Assembly: GCA_016647705.1 (NCBI GenBank)
Contig: CM028334.1
Location: 6,429,046-6,493,045 of the forward strand
Reading direction: 5' to 3'
Length of the DNA: 64,000 nt
Origin: Eucommia ulmoides
Lineage: Eukaryota > Streptophyta > Magnoliopsida > Garryales > Eucommiaceae
Each line of letters starts with the position of its first letter. The stretch's first letter is position 1. A program made the translations under genes and the position numbers. The notes under the pieces are model-generated. The model was not told the DNA's origin. It searched no databases and worked only from the letters and a program-made list of their open reading frames with translations. Of the stretch, positions 34,881 through 47,539 are shown piece by piece.

Positions 34881-35963
34881 ACTCTTCTCCCTTAAAAGAA
34901 ATTTCGTCCCGAAATTTTCGTTCAAACAAATGGAATTAAAATCTCAATCAAAACAATAATATTTCAGTCAAAACAATTAAAACCGTCAAACTTGTCATAC
35001 TTAATTAATAATTGTCAATTCACTTTCACACATCGCAATATTTTCATTCGCAGTAACTCACCTTATAACCGACTAATAGGGTGCACCTAGCACAACCAAT
35101 CATCTATCAGGAAAAAAATCTCATGTTTCTCAATACTTCCGCTACGCTACTCTGATAAAATTATAATAAATAACAATATAATTTGATCACACCATCCTAG
35201 TGGATTGGGTCTATGTTATTCCGACAATAATTTTTCCCTAACCAACATATATTTATTCCATCCAGTTAACCGATTCGCAACCCTATTTCCGTCTAGCATT
35301 TCAACCAATAAGTTCACAACCAATATTGTAAGCAACCATAGTTATAAAAAAAATAAAAAATTCAACAATCTCGTATACGTTTATTAAAAATTCAACCATT
35401 TTATGGATCAAGTTTTTTTATCAAAAACCACTTCCCAATATAAAATTTACCCACATAAGGCTATATTCAGAACTCGATAAAATATCACCAACTTACTGTC
35501 AATATCAGAAATCTCAATTAAATATCTTTAATATAAAATCGGTTTCAAATTGACAAATCAACTTACTTATATATCACATCTCAAACAATAATATAATAAT
35601 CTCACCATAGAATCAACATCTATATATATATAGCACCCCAACTAAACAGTGAAAATCAACCAAAACAATTCAACTAACCATCTAGTAAAATGAAATCAAA
35701 ACAATAAATATACCAACATAAATAAATATACCAATCCAATATCGAATAATATGGATAAATGTACTCATCTAATTTACCTCATACGACAAAACACCACACC
35801 ACACTACACAACACCACATCACACCGCCCCACATCACATCACACCACCCCATATCACACTACATTACACCATACTTCAGCTAGCCATGTGATCGTTCTAA
35901 TCTCACGATCGGGAGTTGCAATAGTACCGTACCACTTGTAGGATATGCTTTCCTAGCGGGACA

Positions 35964-36306
35964 AATAACCACCTGCCAGACTAATCCTCCGGACATGACA
36001 TAACACCAATAACCACCTGCCGGACGTCTCCGGACAAAACATAATATCAATAACCACCTGCCGGACTACCCTCCAAACATGACATAAAATCAATAACCAC
36101 CTGCCGGACCACCCATCAGACATGATATAATATCAATAACCATCTGCCGGACCACCCATCAGACATGATATAATATCAATAACCACTTGTCGGACCACCC
36201 ATCGGACATAATATAATATCAATAACCACCTGCCAAACCACCCATCAGACAGGATATAATATCAATAACTACCTGCCGGACCACCCATCGAACATGACAT
36301 AACAAT
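35964..36306. repeat. 43-bp minisatellite, about 8 units
   Basis: AATAACCACCTGCCGGACC starts at 35964, 36008, 36049, 36092, 36135, 36178, 36221 and 36264, so the period settles at 43 bp. The units are contiguous, with no spacers. Confidence 0.9.
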
Positions 36307-37473
36307 GCTCTGCCGAAATAGATAAAATACTATGGTATCTTCCAATCAACAACATCGTCAAACTACAAGTCAATAGATAATCAACGCTCTGCCAAAACAT
36401 ATAAAATCAATAGCATTGTCAAATCAATAATATTGTCACCAAACTATAATCAATAACATCAACCTCTATCTCCAAAACTCATTTAATCCAAATATCATTT
36501 TTCCATCCTCTTTTAAAACCAACTAGATTCAACAAATCATTTCTTTCCACTTTCTTTAAAAACCAACGAAATCCACATTTCTAAAAACATCCAAAAACCG
36601 CTGGCCAATATAAGTTAGAAAATCGTCCAGTCTTAAGTAAACATATCTTTCCACCATATATATAAAAATAGGTTTTGTAATTTACTAGAAGACAGTATAC
36701 ACCTTTAAATTAATAATTCTCATTTAGCGACAATTTCCAATGGTCCACAACTAACACGACACTCACATAGGCTTATGTAACTCATCAACCGCTAGCTTAG
36801 ATGTTAATATATTCAACCTTATTAATCAACCCTCATTTCAAATATTAATATGTTTAGATTATTATTTTGCCGTCATCTAAGATGTTAATATGTTCAATTA
36901 TAACGATAGGGACCAAAATGGAATAATGGTAATAACACATTGGTGCAAATGTCCCACTCCCCTAAAAACATAACGGAGACGCCAATGTCTACATGTACAT
37001 TATTAACCCCACAGTTAGATATTAATATTTTTATCCACTACCACATATAAAAATTTATCCACTATCATATATTAATATCAAATAAAATGCCCAATGTTTT
37101 GTTTATAAACTTCCGAGAATTTTATCACTTTAATCGAATAAATTTTTCAACACATCAATAATTTATGCAAATATTACAGAGCGTAATTTATTATCAGTTT
37201 CAATTTGTCAAATCAATGCAAATACTAACAAATTTAATATGATCACATTGAAACAACAGAGATCACATTGTGCAATTTGGTTAACCAAAAGGTCTACATA
37301 ATCAATCCAACAGGTATACACATATGAGTCATAAATATAAATAATCATCATTTGTTATTCCACTTTCATTTCGCAATTTCTACTAAAATTAACAGTTCAT
37401 TATCATTGATGGGTGTCCTAACCCCGGTTCAAAGTGATCGCCAATCTAAGTTCTAAGTCTGTAGAACTTATAA

Positions 37474-37490
37474 CTTAAGCTTTGATACCA
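37474..37490 (-). other. Primer-binding site of Tekay/Del-like element (tRNA-iMet)
   Basis: The minus strand reads TGGTATCAAAGCTTAAG four bases from the LTR edge. Confidence 0.8.
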
Positions 37491-37494
37491 AACT

Positions 37495-38421
37495 TGTCAC
37501 GACCCATCTAGATTTCCCAGGGCCGCTACTAAGGTTTCTCCTATAGAGAAATTTCTAAACCTAAAACCCGACTGGTCAAACTTCCAATCTACAACGTTCC
37601 GTAATTATGACGGGAATCATTATTATGATAATAATTACCATTTAAAGTATCACCAATTAAAATCAACCAAACATTTAAATTTATCTGCTTATCTTCTATA
37701 CAACAGCGACCCATTAAAAAGATCTCGAATTTATAATTTAAAATCCAATTTTCAATATTAAATCAAGCCAATTATATTCCTATAATTTTTTACTACATTA
37801 ATTTCGCGAGAAGTATTTTACAATAACTACGATAATTATAACTACTGTTTTCTTCGATTACAACAATAAATAATAATTACAATTATTACAACTCTAATTT
37901 CAAATAATTCTTCTCTCTTTCGTTTTCTCCCAATCGACCCTGCAATCCAAACACTGTGGGGTTGTGAGCCAACACTCAGTAGAACTCCAACCCCTCTAAT
38001 ACGTACATTTAATTTATATAACACGTAAACCACGTAAACAGACTCGTCACATAAATTATGCATCATCTAGATCATTTTATATAATTTTCACAGGTAACAC
38101 TTCACAGAATATACCAAACAATATCAACATATTTCATACGAACAAATAACGCTAAATTCACCGATAATGATAACACGTATTTCACAGTGAGACAATTAAA
38201 TGCATATATTAAAGAAGTTCAAAATTCTACCTTCTTCGGAATTTTCGATGGCCGTGATATTGGATTTTTATTTCTATTGAGGTGGTTTGTGCAAATTTTC
38301 CTTTTTTTTTCTCTTTTTTTTTTTCCTGTTTGTTGTTCTGCTGCAGCCGCCAGCCTCTTCCACTCTTCCCTGCCACCGTCTGCCGGCCAACCCACAACCG
38401 ACCACCCACATACAATCACAG

Positions 38422-38465
<44 letters not shown>

Positions 38466-38652
38466 CACACATACAGAGAGAACCACACACCCACACATAC
38501 GCGCATGGCAACACACATACATACGACACATACGGCATAAAACAACCAGCAGAAAACACCCACTGCTCTCTCTCTCTCTACACTCCACTCCGACGACCAC
38601 CATATGTAACGACCATACACACACAGAAAACACATCCACACCGTAACAATTG

Positions 38653-38692
<40 letters not shown>

Positions 38693-39385
38693 AAACACCC
38701 ACATATACCGTTGGTCAAACAGCACCGCCGACGATACCCTTTCTCTCTCTACTTCGGTGACGACGACAACCACACCGACACACCTATCTGACTAAACAAT
38801 CACACACTGGTGAACAGATCACCGTTGGAAATCAGATAACACTCACACCTACTTCTTTCTCTCTCTATCTCTCACTTACTGCCGGCCCAAATAACCGACG
38901 GTGACACACACACTCACCCATACACGCATACATACTGCTGAACACATGCACACCCAACGTTAAACACATCTCACACAGTAGCTCAAAATAGAACACACAC
39001 ACAAGGCCGAACCCACTTTCTCTCTCTCTGACTTACCGTCGGCGAACTCCAGCGACTCTCCTGCAACCGGAACAAAACACACACATATAGAAATTGGACA
39101 CACACACACACACACAGAACACACAAACCCATAGGATCATCGACCACCGAACACTCACCGGCGAACCTACCTCCGATTCTCTCTCTTCTTTGTTTTCGGT
39201 TCCCTGATTTTCTTTTTCAAATTTCCTTCTTCTTTTTAGAATTTATCATTATGATAGTGCATGGAGGTATTTATACGCATGAATTGGGTGGATCAATTTG
39301 ATCCTAGCTTACCACGTCGATCGGATCTCGATCATTCTTCTCCTTTCTCGGTTCTCTGGCTGTCTTCACGGCGCACACACGCACG

Positions 39386-39440
<55 letters not shown>

Positions 39441-39723
39441 ATCAAAACTCTTTTGATAAAAAATACTCTTTCCTCCCTCAATTTTCTTGAAATCTTCTTT
39501 TTAGTCCAATCTTCACCTTTAATATTTTCTTAAATTGCAATTCCACCCAAAACGTTTTAATTCAAAAGGTAAATGCAAATTTGGATTGAATATTTTCTAC
39601 ATTTGCAAATTGACCCCTAAAATATTTAAATCAAATAATAAATTATGTCATCTACCCCGTTATTTCTGAAACATTTTAAAACGCGACTTAAATTATACGT
39701 ATAACGAAGATCGGGGTCTTATA
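37495..39723 (-). repeat. 5' LTR of Tekay/Del-like element
   Basis: 2,229 bp. CA tracts at 38424-38464 and 38651-38688 and a TA tract at 39388-39437 account for much of the length difference from the other LTR. Confidence 0.85.
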
Positions 39724-39930
39724 TGTTGAGTGGCTGGCGACGACGATTTATGCTCCCTTGAGCAAATCTGAACCATGGTGGTGTTGTTTGGCGGTGTATT
39801 GTTTGGTTTGACGGTGTTGAGTGGCTGGTGATGACGATTCATGCTCCTTTGATCAGATTTGAGTTGTGGTGGTGTTATTCGGCGGTGTATTGTTTGGTTC
39901 GATGATGTTGAGTCACTGGTGATAACGATT
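39724..39930 (+). repeat. 91-bp minisatellite, right part
   Basis: TGTTGAGTGGCTGG starts at 39724 and 39815, with a variant at 39906; the period is exactly 91 bp. Confidence 0.85.
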
Positions 39931-40235
39931 CATCTGCGAATTGAAGGTTTTGTGTAACTACTTACGGTTAGTGTTTCTGTTCTGTTCTATTCTGTTCAGA
40001 TGGGCGGACCTTCAAGGTGAACTCATATTTTAATTCCTATCTGTTGAATGCATCGTTGTTACAAGTTGAATTGAAATTGAGAATTTAATTTGTTCTTGAG
40101 GTTCATTTCTCTGTTTCATCATTTGGTATCTTCGATGTAGATCTCTACTTGAGTTCTCAATTTCAGTTTCTGTTTTATCATTTGGTTTCTTCAATGTTGA
40201 TGATTACCCGCAATTTTAATTTTCTCAATTTCAGT

Positions 40236-41697
40236 TTGCACTTGAATATTCAGATGATTTCTTCTTAAATTCTTAAATTGTGATGTTCGTTTTGGTGGTG
40301 TTGTTCGCTTTGATAGTGGTGTTCAGTAGTAGATATTACTATTCCTATATTTCTTATTCGCTTTAGTGCTCTGAAATTTGGTTTAATTTATTTAGGATGA
40401 AGGTAATATTTTTTAGCAACTTCTTTTTTTCCCCTGTCGAGACCTTGACTTACAATGCCTTACCATGTCTATTTGATTGTTCAAATCAAATATACCTGGT
40501 GAGGTTTTAATTGTTCTTAATCAGGTTGTTGATTTATCCCATTGAATCTTATCACTTCAACCAGGTTCTCTTCAATTTATGTTGAATTTTTTATTTGTTG
40601 TCGATTTATCCCATTGAATCTTATCACTCTAAAATTTCTACTAAAAAGGCTGATTATTGTATATTGATTTGTTCCAGATATTTGTCTTATTTATGTTGAT
40701 TTGAAAATTTGGACAGGTTTGAAAGTAATTATTATACCTTATCCCTATCATGAAAAAAATAATAATAATAATACCGAAATGCAATTCCAATTTGATATCT
40801 AGGGGTGAGAAAAAGTCCAAAAGACAAACTCATTGAGATTTTAGTGGGGTTGGTTTGATTGTGTTGGGGAGGTCTTTTTTACTAATTTTGTTGCCCGTCT
40901 CGAATATTACTATTAAAACCGTCGAAAGGGTGTTCTTGGCATGGCCCAGCGTCATCTATTGTCTCCCATTCCAACCATGGTATATTGTGGAAACTCTTTA
41001 TTTTATAATTTTTAAATAATAGCATTCTTTAACTTAAAGTATTTTGGCCGTGAGAGGTGGCGTGGGTGTTGGGTGGCGGCGAGGGTGTTGGGCAGTGGGT
41101 GGTGACGGTAGGTGGTGGGTAGTGGCGGTGGGTGATGACAGATCCTGGAATAAATTGCAGAACTATACTGTAGAAGTATGTTGTCGGTGATTAAGGTAAG
41201 TTTCAGTAGTCCAAAGTGGTGGACTTATTAATACTAAGTTTGTAATGTATATAATTAACTAGGGTATGATTAATACTAAGGGGATAATGTCCATATTTTA
41301 AATAAAGGGGATTATGTCCATATTTCAAATTTCTTATTAGTCGTGTGTGTTTATGTCATGTTATAAAACAAGAGTTGATAGTTTGGTAATGTTATAAAAT
41401 TAAAACCCATGCTTTGAGGTACGGGTTATACATTATACGTTTTAAAATAAAAATGTTTTACTGGTATGGAATGTATTTGTTTTTGTGTTTTTTTGTTTTT
41501 TGTTTTATACCCGTGCTTGAAGCCGAATATTTGTGTTGTATATCCTATACTACATTATTTGTTGGTGATTGTTAATTATTGTTGATATTTTAATAAAAAG
41601 TGGTGTAGAATGTCGTACAAACAAAAAATTATTTCAGTTTTTTATTTGGGTTCAATTTTTTTTTATGCCCGTGCCTTCAGGCACATGTCATACTCTA

Positions 41698-41698
<1 letters not shown>
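40236..41698 (+). mobile_element. Helitron-like element, copy 2 (3' end at 41698)
   Basis: The 3' end has stem GTGCCT/AGGCAC (41671-41684) with decayed outer bases, a 7-nt spacer (41688-41694) and CTAG followed by T. The interval is the inverted counterpart of 27879-29337. The element probably extends further left through the minisatellite, which makes it the host of the LTR insertion. Confidence 0.55.

Positions 41699-41705
<7 letters not shown>

Positions 41706-41750
<45 letters not shown>
41706..41750. repeat. (TA)n microsatellite
   Basis: About 20 TA units just after a Helitron-like 3' end, as at 27811-27870. Confidence 0.9.
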
Positions 41751-41754
<4 letters not shown>

Positions 41755-43288
41755 AATCACAACATATTTACATTTTGAGACATTTTGAGCCGTCGGATTG
41801 AATATCTGACGTTTGAGATTGAATATGGACAAATTATATATTTGAGACATTTTAGACCGTTGGATCGAATATCCAACGGTCGAGATTGAATAATATTAAG
41901 AGATATTGTTGACCAATAGATCAGATTAGATCAAGGGTTGAGATTAACTTTATAGATTAATTAATTATTCAATTAAGCTCTTAATCGGTAGGGTTAGGGT
42001 TTAGTTAATTCTTCTCTAACATTTCTCCTTCCCTCTGCCATATCACCGTTTCATCACCTCCATCGCCACCATTGTCGTCATCTTTTTCGTCGCCATCACT
42101 GGACCATTGCCAGCACCTGAAATCGGCTTCAGTCTCCGTCGAGTTCATACGCGACGGTCGCTCCTACTCCTTTCTCCCATCTAGATTCTCATACTCTCTC
42201 GCCATCCTCGCTGCGCCGTCACCGCCCTGTCAGCGCCCTCTATCTCCTCATCTTCCTCGCTCTTGTTGCCTCCCACGTTGTCGCACCACCATCCATCGCC
42301 ACCGTTGTTGCCGTCGTCTAGGAAGGTCTCTCCCATCCCTATTTTTTCAGATATGTTCATCCATGCCACCATCCAGCCGTCGCACCTCACCACTTCTCCG
42401 CGCCATCATGTCTGTCGATCTCACGTGAGTTTTGCAAGAAATCGTCCACCGATCTCCAGGTAAGTCTTTCTAACCCCTTTATTTTTAGATCTATTTATCA
42501 AATCATATGGGTTAGTGTTTATAGATTGATTGGATCCATTATTTCGTCTACCTAGTAAGCGGATCTGACGATGGTTGTTTCGAGAAAACTGAAGGATATG
42601 TGGACACTCAAAACTTCTCATCTCTCACTGATTTGAGCTCGCCGTTTTTTTTTGGCTAGATTTGGGTATATTCATCTCTCTATTTCCTGTGTGCTTTCCT
42701 CCAACCAGTAGCTAGATTGGAGCAACTTGGTTAAATCATCGTATGTGATCATTTAGGATTCTTAATTGTGAAATGTACATGATTTTTCTTCTAAAATTTA
42801 CATTTAGGGTTCTTTGTATCATTGTTCTGAAATTTCTAAGCTTTGAAAAAATTTGGATCTGAACATTTGATTCTCCATCTTTCACTTTTTCTTATTTTCT
42901 TAATCGACCACAATTGGTTTCTGGACTATTTCATCAGCAAATTTTTGTGAGTTTTGTATTTGGATTCTGCATGAATTCATTGAGCTTTGAATTTTTTCAA
43001 ATGTGAATGTTTTGGGGCACTTCTAGCTCACAAGTCGCCAAGTCAACTTGCAAGCATCTTATCCATTTCGATTTGTATTTTTTTTTTCTTTTGATTTTTC
43101 TCTTAAAATGCAAAATTGGGTACTATTGATATAAATTGATTCTTGGAAATTTTGTTACTCTATTTTTGTTGAAGTTTCTCCATTTCTATAGATAATATCC
43201 ACTCGATTTCTTAGATTAGTCTAAAATGCATAAGAAGTGGTTTGTGATATTTGGTTGACGTTATTTTGTTCTTGGTTGATCACATTAG
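41751..43288. other. Gene-leader-like region without assigned gene
   Basis: Short direct repeats (GAGACATTTTGAGCCGTCGGATTGAATATC and a variant about 70 bp on), then CT/CCG-rich leader-like sequence (42040-42470) and intron-like T-rich sequence. The ORFs inside are low-complexity shadows. Confidence 0.4.
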
Positions 43289-43296
43289 ATGGGTCC

Positions 43297-43562
43297 ATGG
43301 ACGACTCCTCTGGTAAGTATCTTCCTGCCGTTCCCGCACCCACTGGTATGCCATTGCAGTTTCTTTCATTTGGTATTTATATTACATTATACATCGATTA
43401 ACTTTATGGATTTTTAATTCAGGAAAGCCAGTGATAGAAGTCAAAGAAGGAAAATTATTTGTTAAATCTAATGCATTGAAGCAGAATGCAAAAATGAGAT
43501 TGTGGAACCTAATAAGAAAAGGTAATCCAAGGATGAAGACAACATTGATGACTGACGACTAA
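43297..43562 (+). CDS. Possible two-exon mini-ORF (about 51 residues), unknown
   Basis: ATG at 43297 (MDDSSG), donor TCTG/GTAAGT after 43312, intron of 110 nt, acceptor TTTTTAATTCAG, second exon 43423-43562 ending in TAA. The joined frame stays open and reads GKPVIEVKEGKLFVK at the junction, then a basic stretch MRLWNLIRKG. No family recognised. It sits downstream of leader-like sequence between Helitron-like ends, so it may be a captured gene piece; a further donor (AAAAG/GTAATC) lies inside exon 2. Confidence 0.25.
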
Positions 43563-43729
43563 GGACAAATTCTCAGATAAATGAGGTACTTTTTTGTCGA
43601 AAATAGAATGTTATGATTAAATGATTGCCCATGAATTGCACTGTTTGCAACAAATTAGATTTTTTCTATGCTTCCTGCTATGATTTGTAATTATGAGCAT
43701 TTCATGGGCAAATAGTGTAATTTTCTATG

Positions 43730-45365
43730 CTTTTTTTTTTTATATGATTTGTGCCACAATTTATATCGCTTTTTCTTTACATTTAATTGTTATTCAATGA
43801 ATGATTTGGTTTATGTAATGTGTTTTGTTGAAAACAGTTTTATTTTTGTTTCGTATTTTCACTTTTTTTTCTTTCCATATGTTACTATTTTTTTTTTCAT
43901 TTCTTCTTTTTTTTTTCCATCTCTTTATCATCAAATTGATTGTACAATTTTTAGAGATTGATTTATTTTATGTTTTCTTCTGTTTTTATTTTTTTGTCTT
44001 TTCCTATTTTCCTATGATAATTTTTTATTTTTTATTTTTTTTTATATTTTGTTTTTTCATGTTATCTCCGATTTCTGTTTAATGCTTTTTTTTTTTTTAT
44101 CTATTTTTTCCTGTTTTCACTTTTTTTTTGTTTGTTATTTATTTTTTATTTTTTTTCCAGTTTTCTCCCCTCTTCTACTATTTTTTTATTCTATTCTTTA
44201 CTTAGGAAGGTACTAAAACAAGAACCTTTTTTTTTTTTTTTTTTTTTTTTCTTTCCCTCTTTTTTACCTATTTTATTTTTCTTTTCTTTGCTATTTTTTG
44301 TTTTCCTGAAAATAAAGTTGCAAAACATAGTTTTAGTTTACATATTATGTGTTGGAAAAACTAAACATACATTGCTTTTATATAAGTTAAATTTTAGTTT
44401 AATTTTACTATTTTGAGAGATTGAATTTTCTTTTAATCTATTTTCCCCTATTTTCACTGCTTTTTTAATTCTTTTCTCTCCCTGATTTTCTCATGTTTTC
44501 CCATTTTGCATTTTTTTCTCTTCTTTTTATTTTTTCCCAATTTCCTCATGTTATCCTATTATACTATTTTTTCCTTCTTTCATTTTTTTTTCTTAGGAAG
44601 GAAGATGAAAAAACAATAATCCTCTTTTTCTTTTTTTCTATTTTTTAGTTTTTTCCTATTTTCCTTTTTTTTTTTTTTTTTGATGTATTTATTGATTTGA
44701 ATTTTGGTGGAATCTCATATGTTTTGACAATATTTTGATCATAAATTTTAATTGAGTTTGATGTTTTAATTTTGATTTATGTGCATTAGTTCAAATATGG
44801 ATGTTGTATCGTCGTTATTAATAATGAATGAATTATGAATGATTTATCATTGATGTTTGTTCCTAGATAATTGTATGTGTTATTGTGTGGTTAAATTTTT
44901 TGGTTTATAGTGATCTTATAGTGTGTGCTTGTATTGAGTTAATTTCCTAGATAATTGTCTCTTTTTTTTTCTTTTTTTTCTTTTTTGTTGTTGTCTTTTT
45001 TTGTTTTCTTTTTTGGTTTTTTTTTTTTTTTTAATTTTTTTTCCTTAGAAAAAAATTGCAAAAGATGGCTTTAGTTTTACAAATTATTTGTTCGAAAATA
45101 TAAACTTACATTTATTTTAGTTAAGTTATATTTTTGTTTGATTTTATTGTTTTTAAAGATTGGATTTATTTATTTTTCTCTATTTTCCCCTGTTTTTACC
45201 TTTTTTTTAGTTCTTTCAACCCCCCCCCCCCCCTAATTTTCTCTATTTTTCCGTTACACATTTTTTTAAATTTCTTTTCTTTTTTCCCTGGGAAGAAGCT
45301 GCAAAAATAAGATTTTTTATTTTTTTATTTTTTTTATTTTTTATTATTAGTGTATTTAGTATTTT
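43730..45365 (+). repeat. 1.6-kb T-rich polypyrimidine tract
   Basis: Dozens of T runs with interspersed CCC, CTTTTT and TTTTCC words. Includes a 25-T run near 44228 and a 12-C run near 45221. Phe-rich ORFs across it are compositional artefacts. Confidence 0.85.
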
Positions 45366-46040
45366 TATCTTAAATTTTGTTTGTGTACCTATATGGTTTC
45401 AATTGTTCTTGATTTCTTCAATCACATTTTTCTGTTTTGAGGTCTTTATTCATGAAATCGTAATACCTAACTTCTTCATTTCATGTTAATCTATTTCTAA
45501 ATATATGTTTGTTTTTAAATTCTTCAGGATTGACGTTCTTTTACGGGTTTTGGAAACTATTAGACTTCTATATGAATTTATGATCTATTTTAATTTCTGA
45601 AATTGATCACGATGGCATTGTAGCGAATGGTAATTTCATGTCTTTCAACAATTTTTCATTAACTTTCAATTTTGATACCAGTTCTTCGTTACGCTAACCA
45701 TGATCCTAAAATCTGTTTGTGTAGCTATACGATTTCAATTGTTCATGATTTATTCAATCACATTTTTCTGTTATGAGATCTTTATACATGAAATCGTAAT
45801 ACCTAGCTTCTTGATTTCATGTTATCTATATCTAAATATATGTTTGTTTTTGAATTCTTCAGGATTGACGTTCTTTTACAGGTTTTGGAAACTATTAGCC
45901 TTCTATATAAATTTCTGAAATCGATCACGACGGCATTGTAGCGAATGGTAATTTCAGGTGTTTCAACATTTTTTCATTAGCTTTCATTTTTAATATCAGT
46001 TCTTCATCATGCTCCTCTATGATCCTAAAATATGTTTGTT
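45366..46040. repeat. Tandem duplication, period 336 bp
   Basis: TTTGTGTA at 45380 recurs at 45716, and the units share CAATCACATTTTTCTGTT, AAATCGTAATACCTA, TTCAGGATTGACGTTCTTTT and GGCATTGTAGCGAATGG. A partial third unit starts near 46020. Confidence 0.88.
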
Positions 46041-47539
46041 ATTTTATACTCTAGGGAAGGGTTATACCCTAGGGAAGGGTTACCTTGGGTATAATCCCCT
46101 TTCTAACATTTATTTTTTATTTTTATTTTTTGTAACTTATTATCTTTTTTATTTCGTAAACCTTCTGATTACTTATATCAGATTACTTAACATATAGATG
46201 TAAAAGAAAAAAATTCATATACACATACTCTAGGTTGTAAGTGAATTTATTTATTTATTTATTTATTTTTATTTTATTTTTTATAAATTCGAGTAATCCG
46301 CATCTTAAGTGATTTGGGTTAACTTGAGAATTGGATTTTGAATTATAGTTGAATTCAACATTTCTAGATATATAACCAAACCACAATATACACTCATAAA
46401 ATAATGGGTTGAATCTATCACCTGACATATTTCTCTAGCCTATTTATATTGCAAGCCTGTTTAGCTAACGGTTAATGTTCACAATTTCTTGATTATCCAT
46501 ATCTTGATGATACATGTCCTAGAGGTTGGAAAACATTCGTCTGTTATTTGTTTTGGTGCTAATCTTTGCCTGATTTTTAAATTCTTCGTTTGTTTTTTAA
46601 AATTTTGTGGGTGGATGTCACAAAAACTGTTTGAACGTTTTAGAATCTCCTTCTACGGTGTGAGTTCCTCCCACCGAATTCAAATCACACTCTATCACAA
46701 CAAGCTCGGTCTAGATAACAGTGTTTCGATTCCAACTCGAATAGGTATTTTTGCTCGACATAACAATAAGATCTAAAATGAATTTTTGGATTAGATTCAG
46801 TGAATTTATAATTTTTTAATTTCCGGAATTCTTTGACTGACCATCATCAACGGAGCTCGAATGCACTTTGTTTTCAAATTTCTGGTATTTTTATCCTGTT
46901 TTTTTATTGTTTAATCGAATTTATTTTCAACTCTTGCACAATCGACTATACTCAAACACATTTTGTTTTTACATTAATTTCGTACATTATTTTTCAGAAT
47001 TTGGACTATGTCGGAAACGAAGAGGGCTCAACAGAAAAAAAAAAAAAAAAAAAAACCCTTAATGTTTATTGGTATCATTTAATCTCGATTCCTGTTTATA
47101 TATACTGGTGTGGATTTCTGCAAAAGGTTATGTGTTGTCTACAAGATTTGAACATTGGGGGTTTTACTTGGTGTATATATTTCTAAATTTCAATTCACAA
47201 CACCGTTTTGAAACATTAATATTAATTGTCGAATTCACCAGACAAAATACGGAGCTTCAAGAAAGAAAGTTGATGTCTAAAATTGGTCGTTTGGGAGATG
47301 GTCGGGCGGTATTATGTCAACGGTAATCCTCTTGATTCCATCAAATTTTCATATTCTTATAGTCAATCTCACTCATTTATACATGTATTTAGATGAATTT
47401 TATCATTTTTTGCACCAATCTTCCCATAATTAGTGATTCTTAATCATTCCTAGCTTTTTCCTAGCCTGAAAATAATGTATTTGTATATTTTTAATACATT
47501 ATTTTTGTTTTCAAATTAATTTCCCGAAATTTGAGTGTC
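46041..47539. other. AT-rich sequence, no gene recognised
   Basis: Contains a short repeat of AGGGAAGGGTTA (46053-46083) with CCCTAGGGAAGGG, perhaps a Helitron-end relic, and intron-like T-rich DNA. ORFs of 60-117 codons look random. Confidence 0.5.

Larger units (their letters stand above)
34881..37494 (-). other. Interior of the non-autonomous LTR element
   Basis: AT-rich, no ORF of retroviral type. Polypurine tract at 34881-34897 (minus strand) and primer site at the other end. Holds the 43-bp minisatellite at 35964-36306 and ACACCACACCACAC-type low complexity near 35790-35870. Confidence 0.75.
32666..39723 (-). mobile_element. Non-autonomous Tekay/Del-like LTR retrotransposon
   Basis: Two 2.2-kb direct LTRs (32666-34880 and 37495-39723) bound a 2.6-kb interior without gag or pol. 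TGTTG is duplicated on both sides (32661-32665, 39724-39728). Orientation is minus: an initiator-Met primer site (TGGTATCAAAGC) lies next to the right LTR, and the other interior edge reads GGGACGAAATTTCTTTTAAG then purines, as at the pol end of Tekay/Del chromoviruses. LTRs begin and end with the complement of TGTCACGACCC. It depends on proteins supplied in trans. Confidence 0.8.

Noticed and set aside
35964-36306. Regular 43-bp repeats that could suggest a CRISPR array
   Set aside because: Units are contiguous with no unique spacers, in a plant LTR element; this is a minisatellite.
41985-42002. Telomere-like GGTAGGGTTAGGGTTTAG
   Set aside because: Only two to three degenerate units, also common in plant leaders; no telomeric array.
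43749-44416. Phe-rich ORFs resembling membrane proteins
   Set aside because: Caused by the T-rich tract; no start context or conserved motif.
46489-47326. ORFs of 85-117 codons
   Set aside because: AT-rich random frames without motifs, splice support or repeats between copies.
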